Source of the DNA: Thalassobacillus sp043497085
Lineage (GTDB): Bacteria > Bacillota > Bacilli > Bacillales > Halobacillaceae
Direction: 5' to 3' (one strand)
Assembly: GCA_043497085.1 (NCBI GenBank)
Contig: JBIEKI010000001.1
Length of the DNA: 64,000 bases
Below, piece after piece: positions 27,443 through 36,918 of the stretch; the stretch's first letter is position 1; every line of letters starts with the position of its first letter. A program made the translations under genes and the position numbers. Below the pieces are notes generated by a model. It was not told where the DNA came from, searched no databases, and saw only the letters and a list, made by a program, of their open reading frames with translations.

Positions 27443-27733
27443 ATGAGAAATTATGAAATCATGTACATCATCCGCCCAAACATCGAGGAGGAAGCTAAAA
27501 GTTCACTAGTTGAGCGTTTTAACGGCATCCTTACTGATAATGGCGCGGAGGTTGAAAAAGTTGAAGAGCTAGGCAAGCGTCGTCTTGCTTATGAAATCAA
27601 CGACTACCGTGACGGTATCTATGTAACCATCAACTTCAAAGGTGATCGTGACGCTATCAATGAGTTCGATCGTCAAGCGAAGTTCTCTGATGATATTATC
27701 CGTCATATTGCTGTACGCGAAGATGATCAATAA
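27443..27733 (+). CDS. rpsF: 30S ribosomal protein S6
   Basis: A 96-residue S6, beginning MRNYEIMYIIRPNIEEEAK and containing GKRRLAYEINDYRDGIYV. S6 binds S18 on the 30S platform. AAGGAGGTG precedes the ATG and lies inside the leader stem. First gene of rpsF-ssb-rpsR. Confidence 0.97.
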   Translation: MRNYEIMYIIRPNIEEEAKSSLVERFNGILTDNGAEVEKVEELGKRRLAYEINDYRDGIYVTINFKGDRDAINEFDRQAKFSDDIIRHIAVREDDQ

Positions 27734-27745
27734 GGAGTGATTCTG

Positions 27746-28240
27746 ATGTTAAATCGTGTCGTATTAGTCGGCAGATTAACGAGGGATCCGGACCTACGCT
27801 ATACACCAAACGGGGTGGCAGTTGCCAACTTCACCATCGCGGTCAATCGTCCTTTTTCCAACCAGCAAGGTGATCGTGACGCTGACTTCATCAACTGTGT
27901 CGTTTGGAGACGCGCTGCCGAGAACCTCGCGAACTTCATGAACAAAGGAAGCCTCGTAGGTGTCGATGGAAGATTGCAATCCCGGAGTTTTGAAAACCAG
28001 GAAGGAAAGCGTGTATTTGTCACAGAAGTTGTGGCAGACAGCGTACAGTTCCTGGAAACCAAAGGTTCTTCTCAAGGAGGAGGACAAGGTTCATCTGGAT
28101 TCCAGCAAAATCAGAATCCTCGTCAAAATGACTTTGGTGCAAACCAAAACAATCAAAACAACAATAACAACCGAAATGATGACCCATTCGCAGATAATGG
28201 GGAACCAATAGATATATCAGACGATGATTTACCATTCTAA
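27746..28240 (+). CDS. ssb: Single-stranded DNA-binding protein
   Basis: SSB coats single-stranded DNA in replication and repair. The 164-residue product has an OB fold (MLNRVVLVGRLTRDPDLRYT, FINCVVWRRAAENLANF), a low-complexity Gly/Gln/Asn linker from about residue 112 to 150 and the protein-docking tail DISDDDLPF. ATG 27746 is preferred to GTG 27737, since AAGGAG sits just before it and the former gives the conserved MLNRVVLVG. It starts 12 bases after rpsF. Confidence 0.97.
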   Translation: MLNRVVLVGRLTRDPDLRYTPNGVAVANFTIAVNRPFSNQQGDRDADFINCVVWRRAAENLANFMNKGSLVGVDGRLQSRSFENQEGKRVFVTEVVADSVQFLETKGSSQGGGQGSSGFQQNQNPRQNDFGANQNNQNNNNNRNDDPFADNGEPIDISDDDLPF

Positions 28241-28264
28241 AATCAAGTAAGGAGGGAATGTCAC

Positions 28265-28492
28265 ATGGCACGTCGCGGTCGCGCAAAGCGCAGAAAAGTG
28301 TGTTTCTTCACATCGAACGGAATTACACACATCGATTATAAAGATGTTGACTTGCTAAGACGTTTCGTTTCTGAGCGTGGAAAAATTCTTCCTCGCCGTG
28401 TAACTGGAACTTCTGCTAAGTATCAACGTAAATTGACTAAAGCAATCAAGCGTGCTCGTACGATGGCTCTATTGCCATACGTAACCGAGTAA
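28265..28492 (+). CDS. rpsR: 30S ribosomal protein S18
   Basis: A 75-residue basic protein, MARRGRAKRRKVCFFTSNGI, with the S18 core HIDYKDVDLLRRFVSERGKI. A single Cys is present rather than a four-Cys zinc motif. It ends the operon before a strong terminator. Confidence 0.97.
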   Translation: MARRGRAKRRKVCFFTSNGITHIDYKDVDLLRRFVSERGKILPRRVTGTSAKYQRKLTKAIKRARTMALLPYVTE

Positions 28493-28498
28493 GCATTC

Positions 28499-28542
28499 AA
28501 AACCTCTGACGAAGGATCCATCCTTCTGTCAGAGGTTTTTTA
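28499..28542 (+). terminator. Terminator after rpsR
   Basis: AACCTCTGAC, an inner GAAGGATCCATCCTTC palindrome and GTCAGAGGTT form a long hairpin followed by TTTTTATTTTTTT. Confidence 0.9.
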
Positions 28543-28572
28543 TTTTTTTCTCTGTAAAAATCTCATGGTTCA

Positions 28573-28790
28573 TCTTACAGTTAAGCTCCCTTTGGTTGAA
28601 AACTCAGTTTCGAGATAGTGGGGCCCGTTACCATAAGAGTAATGGGATGGTTCGAGAAACGACTCGCTTTCCTGCGGGGGACCAGGCAAGCTTCCTCGGG
28701 CTAAAGCCCTGTGGGATCTCGCCTAGATCCTTCTCCCGCGGGAGTCTCGCCGTTTCCCTTCCCATCCAACCAGTTGTAATAAACGAACCC
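28573..28790 (+). repeat. Dispersed intergenic repeat, copy 2
   Basis: It begins TTACAGTTAAGCTCCC and CTCAGTTTCGAGATAG, matching the minus-strand reading of copy 1, then has GAAACGACTCGCTTTCCTGC and CCCGCGGGAGTCTCGCCG, which can fold back on each other imperfectly. No convincing gene lies in it. Confidence 0.72.
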
Positions 28791-28879
28791 TTCAAAAAGA
28801 GTAAGAATGTAGTTGAAACCTTCATGTTGACGCATTTAAAAAGGATATAAGGGCGCCAAAGTCTTCTTTCTATCATGGT

Positions 28880-29180
28880 CGATTTCCATAAGTGTGATTT
28901 CGAGAATTTCCTATTATGGCAAGGGGCGTAGGGAAACGGTGAGACTCCTCGAAAATGCTACGCATTTCCTTCGTGCGTGGGTTAAGTCAGGATGAAAATT
29001 CAAAGTCCTGTGGGAGTTGAGTGATAGATGAGGCCCCGCAAGGCGAAGCCTGAGGAGACTCAGCACACGCCCACGGAAAGCGAATCGTTTCCCGGAGTCC
29101 CTAATTCCAACAATATCTCGAAATCAAGTCTTCGACTTTTCGGTCCTTTAATTGAAAAAGCCTCTTATGAATTCGATACT
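28880..29180 (+). repeat. Dispersed intergenic repeat, copy 3
   Basis: It contains GGGAAACGGTGAGACTCCTC, GATGAGGCCCCGCAAGGCGA, GACTCAGCACACGCCCACGG, then ATCTCGAAATCAAGTCTTCG and AAAAAGCCTCTTATGAA. This matches the second half of copy 1 in the same order. It lies directly after copy 2, so the 890-base rpsR-serA gap is almost all repeat plus the serA upstream region. Confidence 0.72.
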
Positions 29181-29242
29181 ATCACCGACGGCATCGGTGG
29201 GGGATTTTTAAAATAAAATATTAAGTGGTGCAATGAAAACAA

Positions 29243-29256
29243 TGTAAGCGCTTAGA
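29243..29256. promoter_or_regulatory. Candidate cre (CcpA) operator upstream of serA
   Basis: TGTAAGCGCTTAGA differs from the palindromic cre sequence TGTAAGCGCTTACA at one position. It lies about 130 bases ahead of serA. Catabolite control is an inference from the motif only. Confidence 0.4.
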
Positions 29257-29383
29257 AAGTGTTAGTAATTGTTTGAATAGATTGACAAATAGGGAGGGTT
29301 TGTTAGGATAGAAAATATTATTCACTTTAGTGATGGAAATTACTGAAGGGAAATTCGGTACAGGTATGAAAGGAGACAGGCAA

Positions 29384-30970
29384 ATGAGTTTTCGTGTGTT
29401 GATTTGTGACCCCCTAAGTGAAGAGGGCCTCACACCATTGAAGAATGCAGAGGATATCGAGGTCATCAATACCCCGGGGATGCAGCAGGAAGAACTTTTG
29501 GAAAAAGTGAACAATGTGGACGCTTTGATTGTCCGAAGTCAAACGCGTATTTCCCGGGAAATTGTCGAAGCGGCGCCTAACTTGAAAGTGATTGGCCGTG
29601 CAGGCGTCGGGGTGGATAATATCGATTTGGATGCAGCAACCGAGCATGGAGTGATTGTCGTCAATGCTCCAGATGGCAATACCATCTCTGCTGCCGAACA
29701 TACGATGGCAATGCTTATGTCTTTAGCTCGCAATATACCTCAGGCCTACAACCTGTTACGTAAAGATAAATGGGAACGAAAAGCGATGATTGGGGTCGAA
29801 CTGAAAGATAAGACCCTTGGTATCATCGGTCTTGGCAGGATTGGAGCAGAGGTAGCCCGCCGTGCGAAAGGTCAGCGTATGAATGTTATTGCCTATGATC
29901 CCTTCCTGACAAAAGAAAAAGCCGAAAAAATGGGTGTCGATTACGGTAGTGTAGAAGACGTGCTACAAACAGCTGACTTTATTACGCTCCATACACCTTT
30001 GATGGAAGAAACGAGACATATGATCGACCGGGAGGCCTTCCAGCTGATGAAGCCTTCAGCGAGGATTATCAACTGTTCACGGGGCGGTATCATAGACGAA
30101 GATGCCCTTTATGATGCACTTATAGAAAAGCAGATCGCCGGTGCTGCTCTGGATGTATTCGAAGAAGAACCAGCAATCGGCCATAAGCTGCTGGAATTGG
30201 ATGAAGTCATTGCTACGCCTCATTTAGGTGCCAGTACGATTGAAGCTCAGGAAAATGTCGCTGTTGACGTCAGTAAGGACATCGTTCATATTTTGCGTGA
30301 TGGTAATGCTCGTAACCCGGTGAATATCGCCTCTGTTTCGGAAGAAGTTATGGATCAACTGGCTCCGTATTTCACTTTGTCAGAGAAGCTGGGCCAATTT
30401 ATATCACGTTTGACCAGGGGAGTATTAGAAAAAATCAATATTTATTATGCCGGTGAATTGGTAGACCACCAAACCAATCCACTGACAAGAAATACGGTGA
30501 AGGGAATTCTACGGCTTCATCTGGGGTCGCGGATTAATGAGGTTAATGCATTTATGGCAGCTGATGAACGAGGAATTATCATAAATGAACAAAAGACTAC
30601 CCACTCCCGTGGATTCACTAACCTGATTACCGTAGAAATCCAGACCAATGAAGAGACAAGGTCAGTTTCTGGGACGTTATTGAACGGGCTTGGGCCTCGG
30701 ATTGTAAAGCTCGACCAATATTCTGTCGATGTACTGCCTGCGGGAAACCTTGTAGTCATACGCCACCATGATAAGCCAGGGGCCATTGGTAAAGTCGGTA
30801 ATTTATTAGCTGAAGATGATATTAATATAGCAACCATGCAGGTTGGACGTACAGATCTCGGCGGACACGCGGTGATGGTTTTGACTGTCGATAAGCCGCT
30901 CGAGGAGGCTTGTACCAATAAAATCAGCCAAATGGAGGAAGTTCGACAAGTCCATAGTTTACAATTATAA
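29384..30970 (+). CDS. serA: D-3-phosphoglycerate dehydrogenase
   Basis: SerA performs the first step of serine synthesis, oxidising 3-phosphoglycerate with NAD. The 528-residue long-type enzyme has the NAD-binding LGIIGLGRIGAEVARR near residue 145, NCSRGGIIDE with the catalytic Arg, and ATPHLGASTIEAQENVA with the catalytic His. An intervening ASB domain and a C-terminal ACT domain (VIRHHDKPGAIGKVGNLLAE) suit serine feedback. ATG 29384, after AAAGGAG, is preferred; an 18-residue extension upstream has no ribosome site. Confidence 0.95.
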   Translation: MSFRVLICDPLSEEGLTPLKNAEDIEVINTPGMQQEELLEKVNNVDALIVRSQTRISREIVEAAPNLKVIGRAGVGVDNIDLDAATEHGVIVVNAPDGNTISAAEHTMAMLMSLARNIPQAYNLLRKDKWERKAMIGVELKDKTLGIIGLGRIGAEVARRAKGQRMNVIAYDPFLTKEKAEKMGVDYGSVEDVLQTADFITLHTPLMEETRHMIDREAFQLMKPSARIINCSRGGIIDEDALYDALIEKQIAGAALDVFEEEPAIGHKLLELDEVIATPHLGASTIEAQENVAVDVSKDIVHILRDGNARNPVNIASVSEEVMDQLAPYFTLSEKLGQFISRLTRGVLEKINIYYAGELVDHQTNPLTRNTVKGILRLHLGSRINEVNAFMAADERGIIINEQKTTHSRGFTNLITVEIQTNEETRSVSGTLLNGLGPRIVKLDQYSVDVLPAGNLVVIRHHDKPGAIGKVGNLLAEDDINIATMQVGRTDLGGHAVMVLTVDKPLEEACTNKISQMEEVRQVHSLQL

Positions 30971-31021
30971 AAAATACCCACCTTGGAGGATACCCATCTC
31001 CTCTTTGGTGGGTATTTTTTA
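30968..31021. terminator. Bidirectional terminator between serA and hisJ
   Basis: AAAAATACCCACC and GGTGGGTATTTTTT enclose an inner GGAGGA/TCTCC pairing; tails on both sides serve the convergent genes. Confidence 0.88.
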
Positions 31022-31834
31022 GTCTAATGGAACAGTTTTAGAAGAACGCTGAGAAAAAACATGAACTTCCTCATAACCGGCCCAGCGTGCCAGTTCGATA
31101 GATTTGTCATATTTATAGCCGATATGGTCCGGTTTATGAGCATCCGAGCATAAAACGATCCCTACCCCGGCTTCGTAGCATTTTTTCAATAATACAGGGT
31201 CCGGGTAAATTTCTCCCACAGGTTTTCTAAGACCGGCTGTACTTATTTCAATACAGGTTCCTGACTCTGCGAGTGCCTTAACTGCCCGGTCATATTGTTC
31301 GTGCAGGAAGTCTTTATCGTCCGGCCAATAAGAAAATATTTTAATCAAATCGATATGGCCGACAAAATCAAATAATTTCGATTCAGCAAGCGTGACGACC
31401 TGGTCGAAATATTGACGGTATGCTTCTTTGATATCCCGCTTTTCGTATTCTTCACGGAAAGTAGCCAGGTCGATTCCCCAATCGCCAATCCAATGGACAG
31501 AACCGATGACATAATCAAAAGGATGAGCTTCAATGAATGCTTCCATTTCAGCTTCTTTACCTGGCGTATAGTCCATCTCAATTCCCATTTTCACAGAGAG
31601 TCCCTCGTCTTTCGCCTTGGCAAATAAAGCCTGGTACTCTTTAAAATCAAGACCGCGACGGTTATCTATCCAGGGGTTGGATATAATATTCTTCGTTTCA
31701 TTAAAGAAATAAGCATGTTCGGATATTCCTAATTCCTCAATTCCTTCTTTTTGAGCTTTAGCAAGATATTCTTTTAAATATTCCGTTGAAAAATCGCCTG
31801 TCTCATGCATATGTACATGATAATCTGTCCGCAT
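31019..31834 (-). CDS. hisJ: Histidinol-phosphatase, PHP family (HisJ/HisK type)
   Basis: A 271-residue PHP-domain phosphoesterase. It begins MRTDYHVHMHETGDFSTEY, with the metal-binding HVHMH; further ligands lie in GISEHAYFF, GIEMDYTP, GSVHWIGDW, GHIDLIKIF and CSDAHKPDHIG. This is the HisJ type that removes phosphate from histidinol phosphate. There is no other his gene nearby, so a different phosphate substrate is possible. ATG 31834 is taken because GGAGGAG lies just upstream; the 14-residue extension overlaps that site. Confidence 0.88.
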   Translation of the reverse strand: MRTDYHVHMHETGDFSTEYLKEYLAKAQKEGIEELGISEHAYFFNETKNIISNPWIDNRRGLDFKEYQALFAKAKDEGLSVKMGIEMDYTPGKEAEMEAFIEAHPFDYVIGSVHWIGDWGIDLATFREEYEKRDIKEAYRQYFDQVVTLAESKLFDFVGHIDLIKIFSYWPDDKDFLHEQYDRAVKALAESGTCIEISTAGLRKPVGEIYPDPVLLKKCYEAGVGIVLCSDAHKPDHIGYKYDKSIELARWAGYEEVHVFSQRSSKTVPLD

Positions 31835-32071
31835 GGTTCTCCTCCTCTGAGTTTTGGGTTGGACTAATCTTATCAAACTATTAAATTCACAGCAAAGGCA
31901 ATGGAAATAGTTTTAGGTTAAACCGAAATGCGAGCTAACGAGTAATTGTGTATTTAGTTATTGTAATAAGAAGAAACGTGTTAGAATGAAAGGGTACTTT
32001 AATCACGGGGATGTACATCAAAAGATATAGAATATAACTGTTTGTAGAGAGAGAATGGAGTGTCATGGAAA

Positions 32072-33019
32072 ATGATGGGGTCCAAACAAATTACAGATGG
32101 GGCTTTAATGACCGGTGTTTATCTGATAATGTTATTGATAAACGTTTTTGTCCCGTTTGTAGGAATATTGGTATTTTTTGCTTTACCTGTTCCTTTTATC
32201 ATATATAGTTATCGTCATGGTTTAAAACCAGGTATTTTCATGGTGTTAACTGCTGTCATACTTTCTTTGTTGGTAGCAACGATTTATTCCTTGCCAATTA
32301 CCCTGATGGCCGGAGTAGGAGGACTATTTACCGGTATGTCCCTCAATAAAGAGCGTTCAGCATATGAAACGCTGGCTGTTGGGACCGTCGGATTTCTATT
32401 AGGTTTAGTATCTGTCTTTCTGGTGACTCAAATGTTATTTGGGGTCAATTGGATCGATGAAATCAACACGATGCTGGATGAATCCTTTGCGATGACAGAG
32501 GGAATGATGAGCAGCTTTCTCGGTGAAAATGAAGCTACGGAAGAGCAAATGCAGGCACTTCAAGAGCAAGTGAATCAATTTCCTGATATCATACCAAGCC
32601 TATTCGCGATCATGGCACTAGGACTGGCGTTCATCAGCCAGTTACTGAGTTATAAAATTGTGAATCGTATGGAACAAAAGAAACTGAAGTTCGCTAAATT
32701 CAGAGACTTTAAATTACCGACTTCAATATTATGGTACTATTTTTTTGGTATGATTTTCACGTGGATCAATACCGATTCAGAAAGTATGGTATATCTGGCA
32801 GCAATTAACATTTTTATTGTCACCGGCTTATTGATTGCCCTCCAGGGATTTGCTTTTATTTTCTACTACACCCATGTAAAGAAGCTTTCCAAAGCTATCC
32901 CTGTTGTTACTATTATTTTAACCATACTTTTACCAACAGTTCTGCTTTATCTTGTAAGAATCTTAGGTATAATTGATTTAGGATTTTCGTTGCGTAATCG
33001 CTTGAAAGAAGATAAATGA
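32072..33019 (+). CDS. yybS: YybS-like membrane protein (DUF2232)
   Basis: A 315-residue protein with about eight membrane segments, beginning MMGSKQITDGALMTGVYLIM. The DUF2232/YybS family lies directly upstream of gdpP in many Bacillaceae and has a Bam/ECF-like membrane profile, but no proven function. The start is uncertain: GTG 32060, ATG 32072 and ATG 32075 are all in frame, with GGAG at 32057. gdpP begins 33 bases after its stop. Confidence 0.85.
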   Translation: MMGSKQITDGALMTGVYLIMLLINVFVPFVGILVFFALPVPFIIYSYRHGLKPGIFMVLTAVILSLLVATIYSLPITLMAGVGGLFTGMSLNKERSAYETLAVGTVGFLLGLVSVFLVTQMLFGVNWIDEINTMLDESFAMTEGMMSSFLGENEATEEQMQALQEQVNQFPDIIPSLFAIMALGLAFISQLLSYKIVNRMEQKKLKFAKFRDFKLPTSILWYYFFGMIFTWINTDSESMVYLAAINIFIVTGLLIALQGFAFIFYYTHVKKLSKAIPVVTIILTILLPTVLLYLVRILGIIDLGFSLRNRLKEDK

Positions 33020-33052
33020 ATGCGTGGATATTGATTGTAGGAGCTGACATTC

Positions 33053-35029
33053 ATGACGAAATTAGTTAAAAAACCAAAGATAAGCAGACACTTTTGGATC
33101 ATTTATTCGCTGTCCATCGTTTTGCTTGCTTTTATTTGGTATTACCAATGGTCGCTCGGTTTATTGATGACCCTGCTCCTGACTGCCTCCATTTATTATA
33201 CAGTCCGGGCAGAACAGAACATGATCAATGAAACCGAGGAATACATCACCACGCTTTCCTACCGGGTGAAAAAAGTCGGCGAGGAAGCGTTATTAGAGAT
33301 GCCACTGGGGATCGTTCTGTTCAGTGAGGAATATCGCGTGGAATGGACGAATCCTTATATGAATGATTTTGCCGGTGATGAAGAGACATTGGTTGGTCAA
33401 TCGCTCCAGGATTTATCTGACGACTTGATCACTTGTATTAAAGAAGATAAAAAGGAAGCATGGATCACTATAAAAGACTATGAGTTCCAGGTTTTTATCA
33501 AAAAAGATGAACGCCTGCTATACTTATTCGACCGTACGAAGCAGACCGAGATCCAGCATCTTTATCAAAATGAACAGACGGTGTTATCGATCATATTTCT
33601 GGACAACTATGAAGAAATTACGCAGGGTATGGATGACACTGCTAAAAGTCATCTTAACTCACAGGTTACCTCCATTCTCAATAAGTGGTCGAACGAATAT
33701 GGGATTTATCTAAAGAGAACATCGCAAGAACGCTTTTTAGCAGTGATGAATCAAGAGATCCTGTATCAATTGGAGAAATCCAAGTTTGAGATATTGGATG
33801 AAGTACGGGAATTGATTTCCAATCAAAATGTCCCGTTGACGTTGAGTTATGGAATTGGCGTCGGCCCTGTCAGTTTGCCTGAACTAGGGGAATTGGCCCA
33901 GTCAAGTCTTGATCTTGCTTTGGGTCGAGGCGGTGACCAGGTTGCTATCAAGGATGATACGGGGAAAGTCCGTTTCTATGGCGGAAAAACAAACCCGATG
34001 GAAAAGCGTACACGTGTACGTGCCAGGGTCATTTCCCATGCTTTGAAAGAATTGGTCAAGGAAAGTGACCGTGTTTTAATTATGGGACATAAAGCACCTG
34101 ATATGGATGCTGTCGGTGCGGCAATCGGGATTTTGAAGATTGCCCAGGCGAATGATAAGGAAGGCCATATCGTAATGGATGAAGATGAAATCGATACAGG
34201 CGTCGATAAAATGATTGAAGAAGTGAAAGATGATGAGGAACTATGGGCGAAGTTTATATCACGGGAAGATGCCATGGATGTGGTCACGAATGAGACCCTG
34301 CTTGTAGTGGTCGACACCCATAAGCCTTCGATGGTAGTAGAAGAAAAACTCTTGAGTAAGACAGAGCATGTGGTAGTGATCGACCACCATCGCAGAGCGG
34401 AAGAGTTCATTTCTGATCCGACTCTTGTCTATATGGAGCCTTATGCTTCCTCTACTGCTGAATTAGTGACGGAATTATTGGAGTACCAGCCGAAGAAACT
34501 GAAGCTTTCAATGCTGGAAGCCACAGCCTTGCTGTCAGGAATTATTGTCGATACCAAGAGCTTTACCTTGCGTACTGGATCGCGTACGTTTGATGCTGCT
34601 TCCTATCTGCGTTCCAAAGGTGCGGATACCGTCCTGGTACAGAAGTTCATGAAAGAAGACTTAAATGTCTACGTGCGCCGCAGTCAATTGATTGAACGAG
34701 CATCGATTTATAGAGATGGAATCGCCATCGCTACTGGAAATGAAGGTGAGTCTTATGGTCCAGTATTGATTGCGCAAGCGGCAGATACCTTACTGACAAT
34801 GAGTGGTGTCGTTGCTTCCTTTGTCATATCGGAACGAAAAGATGGCCGTATCGGTATCAGTGCCCGCTCGCTTGGAGATGTCAACGTGCAGGTGGTCATG
34901 GAACGCATGAACGGCGGTGGTCACCTGACAAACGCCGCTACTCAACTTGAAGATACCACCATAAGCGATGCAAAGGCATTGTTACAGGATATCATTGATG
35001 AATATTTTGAAGGGGGAACATCAGAATGA
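33053..35029 (+). CDS. gdpP: Cyclic-di-AMP phosphodiesterase GdpP
   Basis: GdpP degrades c-di-AMP, which controls potassium and osmolyte uptake and wall stress. The 658-residue product has two N-terminal membrane helices (about residues 15-60), a degenerate PAS domain, a degenerate GGDEF domain near residues 175-300, and the DHH/DHHA1 phosphodiesterase module with GHKAPDMDAVGAAIG, VVDTHKPSMV, VIDHHRRAEEF and the C-terminal MNGGGHLTNAATQL. It overlaps rplI by 4 bases. Confidence 0.96.
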   Translation: MTKLVKKPKISRHFWIIYSLSIVLLAFIWYYQWSLGLLMTLLLTASIYYTVRAEQNMINETEEYITTLSYRVKKVGEEALLEMPLGIVLFSEEYRVEWTNPYMNDFAGDEETLVGQSLQDLSDDLITCIKEDKKEAWITIKDYEFQVFIKKDERLLYLFDRTKQTEIQHLYQNEQTVLSIIFLDNYEEITQGMDDTAKSHLNSQVTSILNKWSNEYGIYLKRTSQERFLAVMNQEILYQLEKSKFEILDEVRELISNQNVPLTLSYGIGVGPVSLPELGELAQSSLDLALGRGGDQVAIKDDTGKVRFYGGKTNPMEKRTRVRARVISHALKELVKESDRVLIMGHKAPDMDAVGAAIGILKIAQANDKEGHIVMDEDEIDTGVDKMIEEVKDDEELWAKFISREDAMDVVTNETLLVVVDTHKPSMVVEEKLLSKTEHVVVIDHHRRAEEFISDPTLVYMEPYASSTAELVTELLEYQPKKLKLSMLEATALLSGIIVDTKSFTLRTGSRTFDAASYLRSKGADTVLVQKFMKEDLNVYVRRSQLIERASIYRDGIAIATGNEGESYGPVLIAQAADTLLTMSGVVASFVISERKDGRIGISARSLGDVNVQVVMERMNGGGHLTNAATQLEDTTISDAKALLQDIIDEYFEGGTSE

Positions 35030-35472
35030 AGGTTATTTTTACAGAAGACGTAAAAGGGAAAGGTAAAAAAGGCGAAGTGAAAAATGTCTCTGATGGTTAC
35101 GCACGTAACTATCTGTTGAAAAATAATCTGGCTAAAGAAGCGACTCCTGGCAACATGAAAGAACTAAAAGCAAAGAAAAATAAAGAGAAGCAACTTGAAC
35201 AGCAAGAATTAGAAGAAGCAGAAAAGCTGAAGGAAACACTAGCTGGTCTGGAAGTGAAATTAACAGCTAAATCCGGTGATGGCGGACGTCTATTCGGTTC
35301 GATTACGAGCAAGCAAATTGCTGATGAACTGAAGAAGACCCACAAAATCAAAATCGATAAACGTAAAATCGAATTAGATAACCCGATTCGCACCCTTGGT
35401 TATACCAATGTTCCTGTAAAGCTCCATCCGGAAGTTACAGGTACGATCAAGGTGCACGTGGAAGAACAATAA
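35026..35472 (+). CDS. rplI: 50S ribosomal protein L9
   Basis: A 148-residue L9 beginning MKVIFTEDVKGKGKKGEVKNVSDGYARNYL, shown here by that N-terminal RNA-binding domain, followed by the long charged helix and the C-terminal domain with FGSITSKQIADEL. Start overlaps the gdpP stop (ATGA). The gdpP-rplI-dnaC order is the standard Bacillus one. Confidence 0.97.
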   Translation: MKVIFTEDVKGKGKKGEVKNVSDGYARNYLLKNNLAKEATPGNMKELKAKKNKEKQLEQQELEEAEKLKETLAGLEVKLTAKSGDGGRLFGSITSKQIADELKKTHKIKIDKRKIELDNPIRTLGYTNVPVKLHPEVTGTIKVHVEEQ

Positions 35473-35509
35473 TGCCATCCTTTTTTTCTTCTAAAGGGAG
35501 GAACAGCAT

Positions 35510-36868
35510 GTGAGTGAATTATGGAACGATCGCACCCCGCCTCATAACGTCGAAGCCGAGCAGGCGGTCCTCGGTGCGATCTTTTTAGAGCCTGAAGCTA
35601 TGTCGAGTGCAGCAGAAAAGCTTTTGCCGGATGATTTTTACCGGGCAAGCCACCAGCGTATCTTTGAAGTGATGTTAACTTTATCGGACAGAGGGGAACC
35701 GATTGATCTTGTTACCGTGACAACCGCCCTATCCAATGCCAAAGTGCTGGAGGAAGTCGGCGGTGTCTCTTATCTGAGTGATTTGGCAAACTCCGTCCCG
35801 ACTGCTGCTAATATTGAATACTACGCTCGGATCGTCGATGAAAAAGCGATACTGAGACGATTGATAAAAACAGCGACAGATATCGTAACTACCGGCTATT
35901 CGGATGAAGAAGATGTCGATAGTGTCCTGAATGATGCTGAAAAGAACATTCTTGACGTTTCCCAACGGAAAAACTCGGGAGCATTCAAGAACATCAAGGA
36001 TGTCTTAATCGATGTTTATGATAATATCGAACAGCTCCACAATAATTCGGAAGGTGTGACCGGTATTCCTACGGGTTACCGTGATTTAGATAAAATCACC
36101 TCCGGTTTCCAGCGGAATGATTTAATCATCGTCGCTGCCCGCCCTTCTATGGGTAAGACGGCATTTGCGTTGAATATCGCTCAAAATGTTGCGATCAATA
36201 CAGAGGAAAACGTAGCGATTTTCAGCCTTGAGATGGGAGCGGATCAGCTTGTGTCCCGTATGCTTTGTGCAGAAGGTAATATTGATGCCCAGCGGCTCCG
36301 TACCGGAAGTCTTGAAGCGGAAGATTGGGGCAAGCTGACGATGGCGATGGGAAGTTTGTCTAACGCAGGTATATACATTGACGATACACCAGGTATCCGG
36401 GTCAGTGATATCCGGTCGAAATGCCGGCGTCTGAAACAAGAGAATGGGCTAGGGATGATATTGATCGACTATCTCCAGTTGATTCAGGGGAGTGCCAATT
36501 CCAAAGAAAACAGGCAGCAGGAAGTTTCCGAGATTTCCAGGTCCTTAAAAGGACTAGCCCGTGAACTGAATGTGCCCTTAATCGCTTTATCCCAGCTTTC
36601 CCGTGGGGTAGAATCGCGTCAGGACAAACGGCCAATGATGTCTGACCTTCGTGAATCAGGAAGTATCGAGCAGGATGCCGATATCGTTGGTTTCTTATAT
36701 CGTGAAGACTATTATGAACAAGAATCAGAGAATAATAACATCGAAATCATTCTTGCTAAACAGCGTAACGGCCCGGTCGGTACGGTAGAGCTTGCATTTG
36801 TAAAACAATATAATAAGTTCGTGGATCTTGATCACCGTTACCAGGAGAGCGATATACCGCCAGCCTGA
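35510..36868 (+). CDS. dnaC: Replicative DNA helicase (DnaC of Bacillus, DnaB of E. coli)
   Basis: The hexameric 5'-3' helicase of the replication fork. The 452-residue product has an N-terminal DnaB domain (PPHNVEAEQAVLGAIFLEP) and a RecA-like motor with Walker A ARPSMGKTAFALN near residue 212, LEMGADQLVSRML, DYLQLIQG (Walker B) and SQLSRGVESR. Start is GTG 35510 behind AAAGGGAGG. No intein is present. Confidence 0.97.
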   Translation: MSELWNDRTPPHNVEAEQAVLGAIFLEPEAMSSAAEKLLPDDFYRASHQRIFEVMLTLSDRGEPIDLVTVTTALSNAKVLEEVGGVSYLSDLANSVPTAANIEYYARIVDEKAILRRLIKTATDIVTTGYSDEEDVDSVLNDAEKNILDVSQRKNSGAFKNIKDVLIDVYDNIEQLHNNSEGVTGIPTGYRDLDKITSGFQRNDLIIVAARPSMGKTAFALNIAQNVAINTEENVAIFSLEMGADQLVSRMLCAEGNIDAQRLRTGSLEAEDWGKLTMAMGSLSNAGIYIDDTPGIRVSDIRSKCRRLKQENGLGMILIDYLQLIQGSANSKENRQQEVSEISRSLKGLARELNVPLIALSQLSRGVESRQDKRPMMSDLRESGSIEQDADIVGFLYREDYYEQESENNNIEIILAKQRNGPVGTVELAFVKQYNKFVDLDHRYQESDIPPA

Positions 36869-36875
36869 TTAAAGG

Positions 36876-36918
36876 GTAAGTCCAAGCTGTAAAAAGCTGC
36901 TGGACTTACTCTTTTTCT
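36876..36918. terminator. Terminator between dnaC and the acetyltransferase
   Basis: GTAAGTCCA and TGGACTTAC with an inner AGC/GCT pair are followed by a T-rich run on the plus strand, between convergent genes. Confidence 0.8.

Noticed and set aside
28596..28876. Open frames of 82-84 codons on both strands in the rpsR-serA gap
   Set aside because: They lie within the dispersed repeat, have no ribosome sites and their composition follows the repeat, not a protein.
32754..32769. A CACGTG-containing sequence in yybS as a further parS site
   Set aside because: Only the central CACGTG and a few flanking bases match; the arms are not palindromic.
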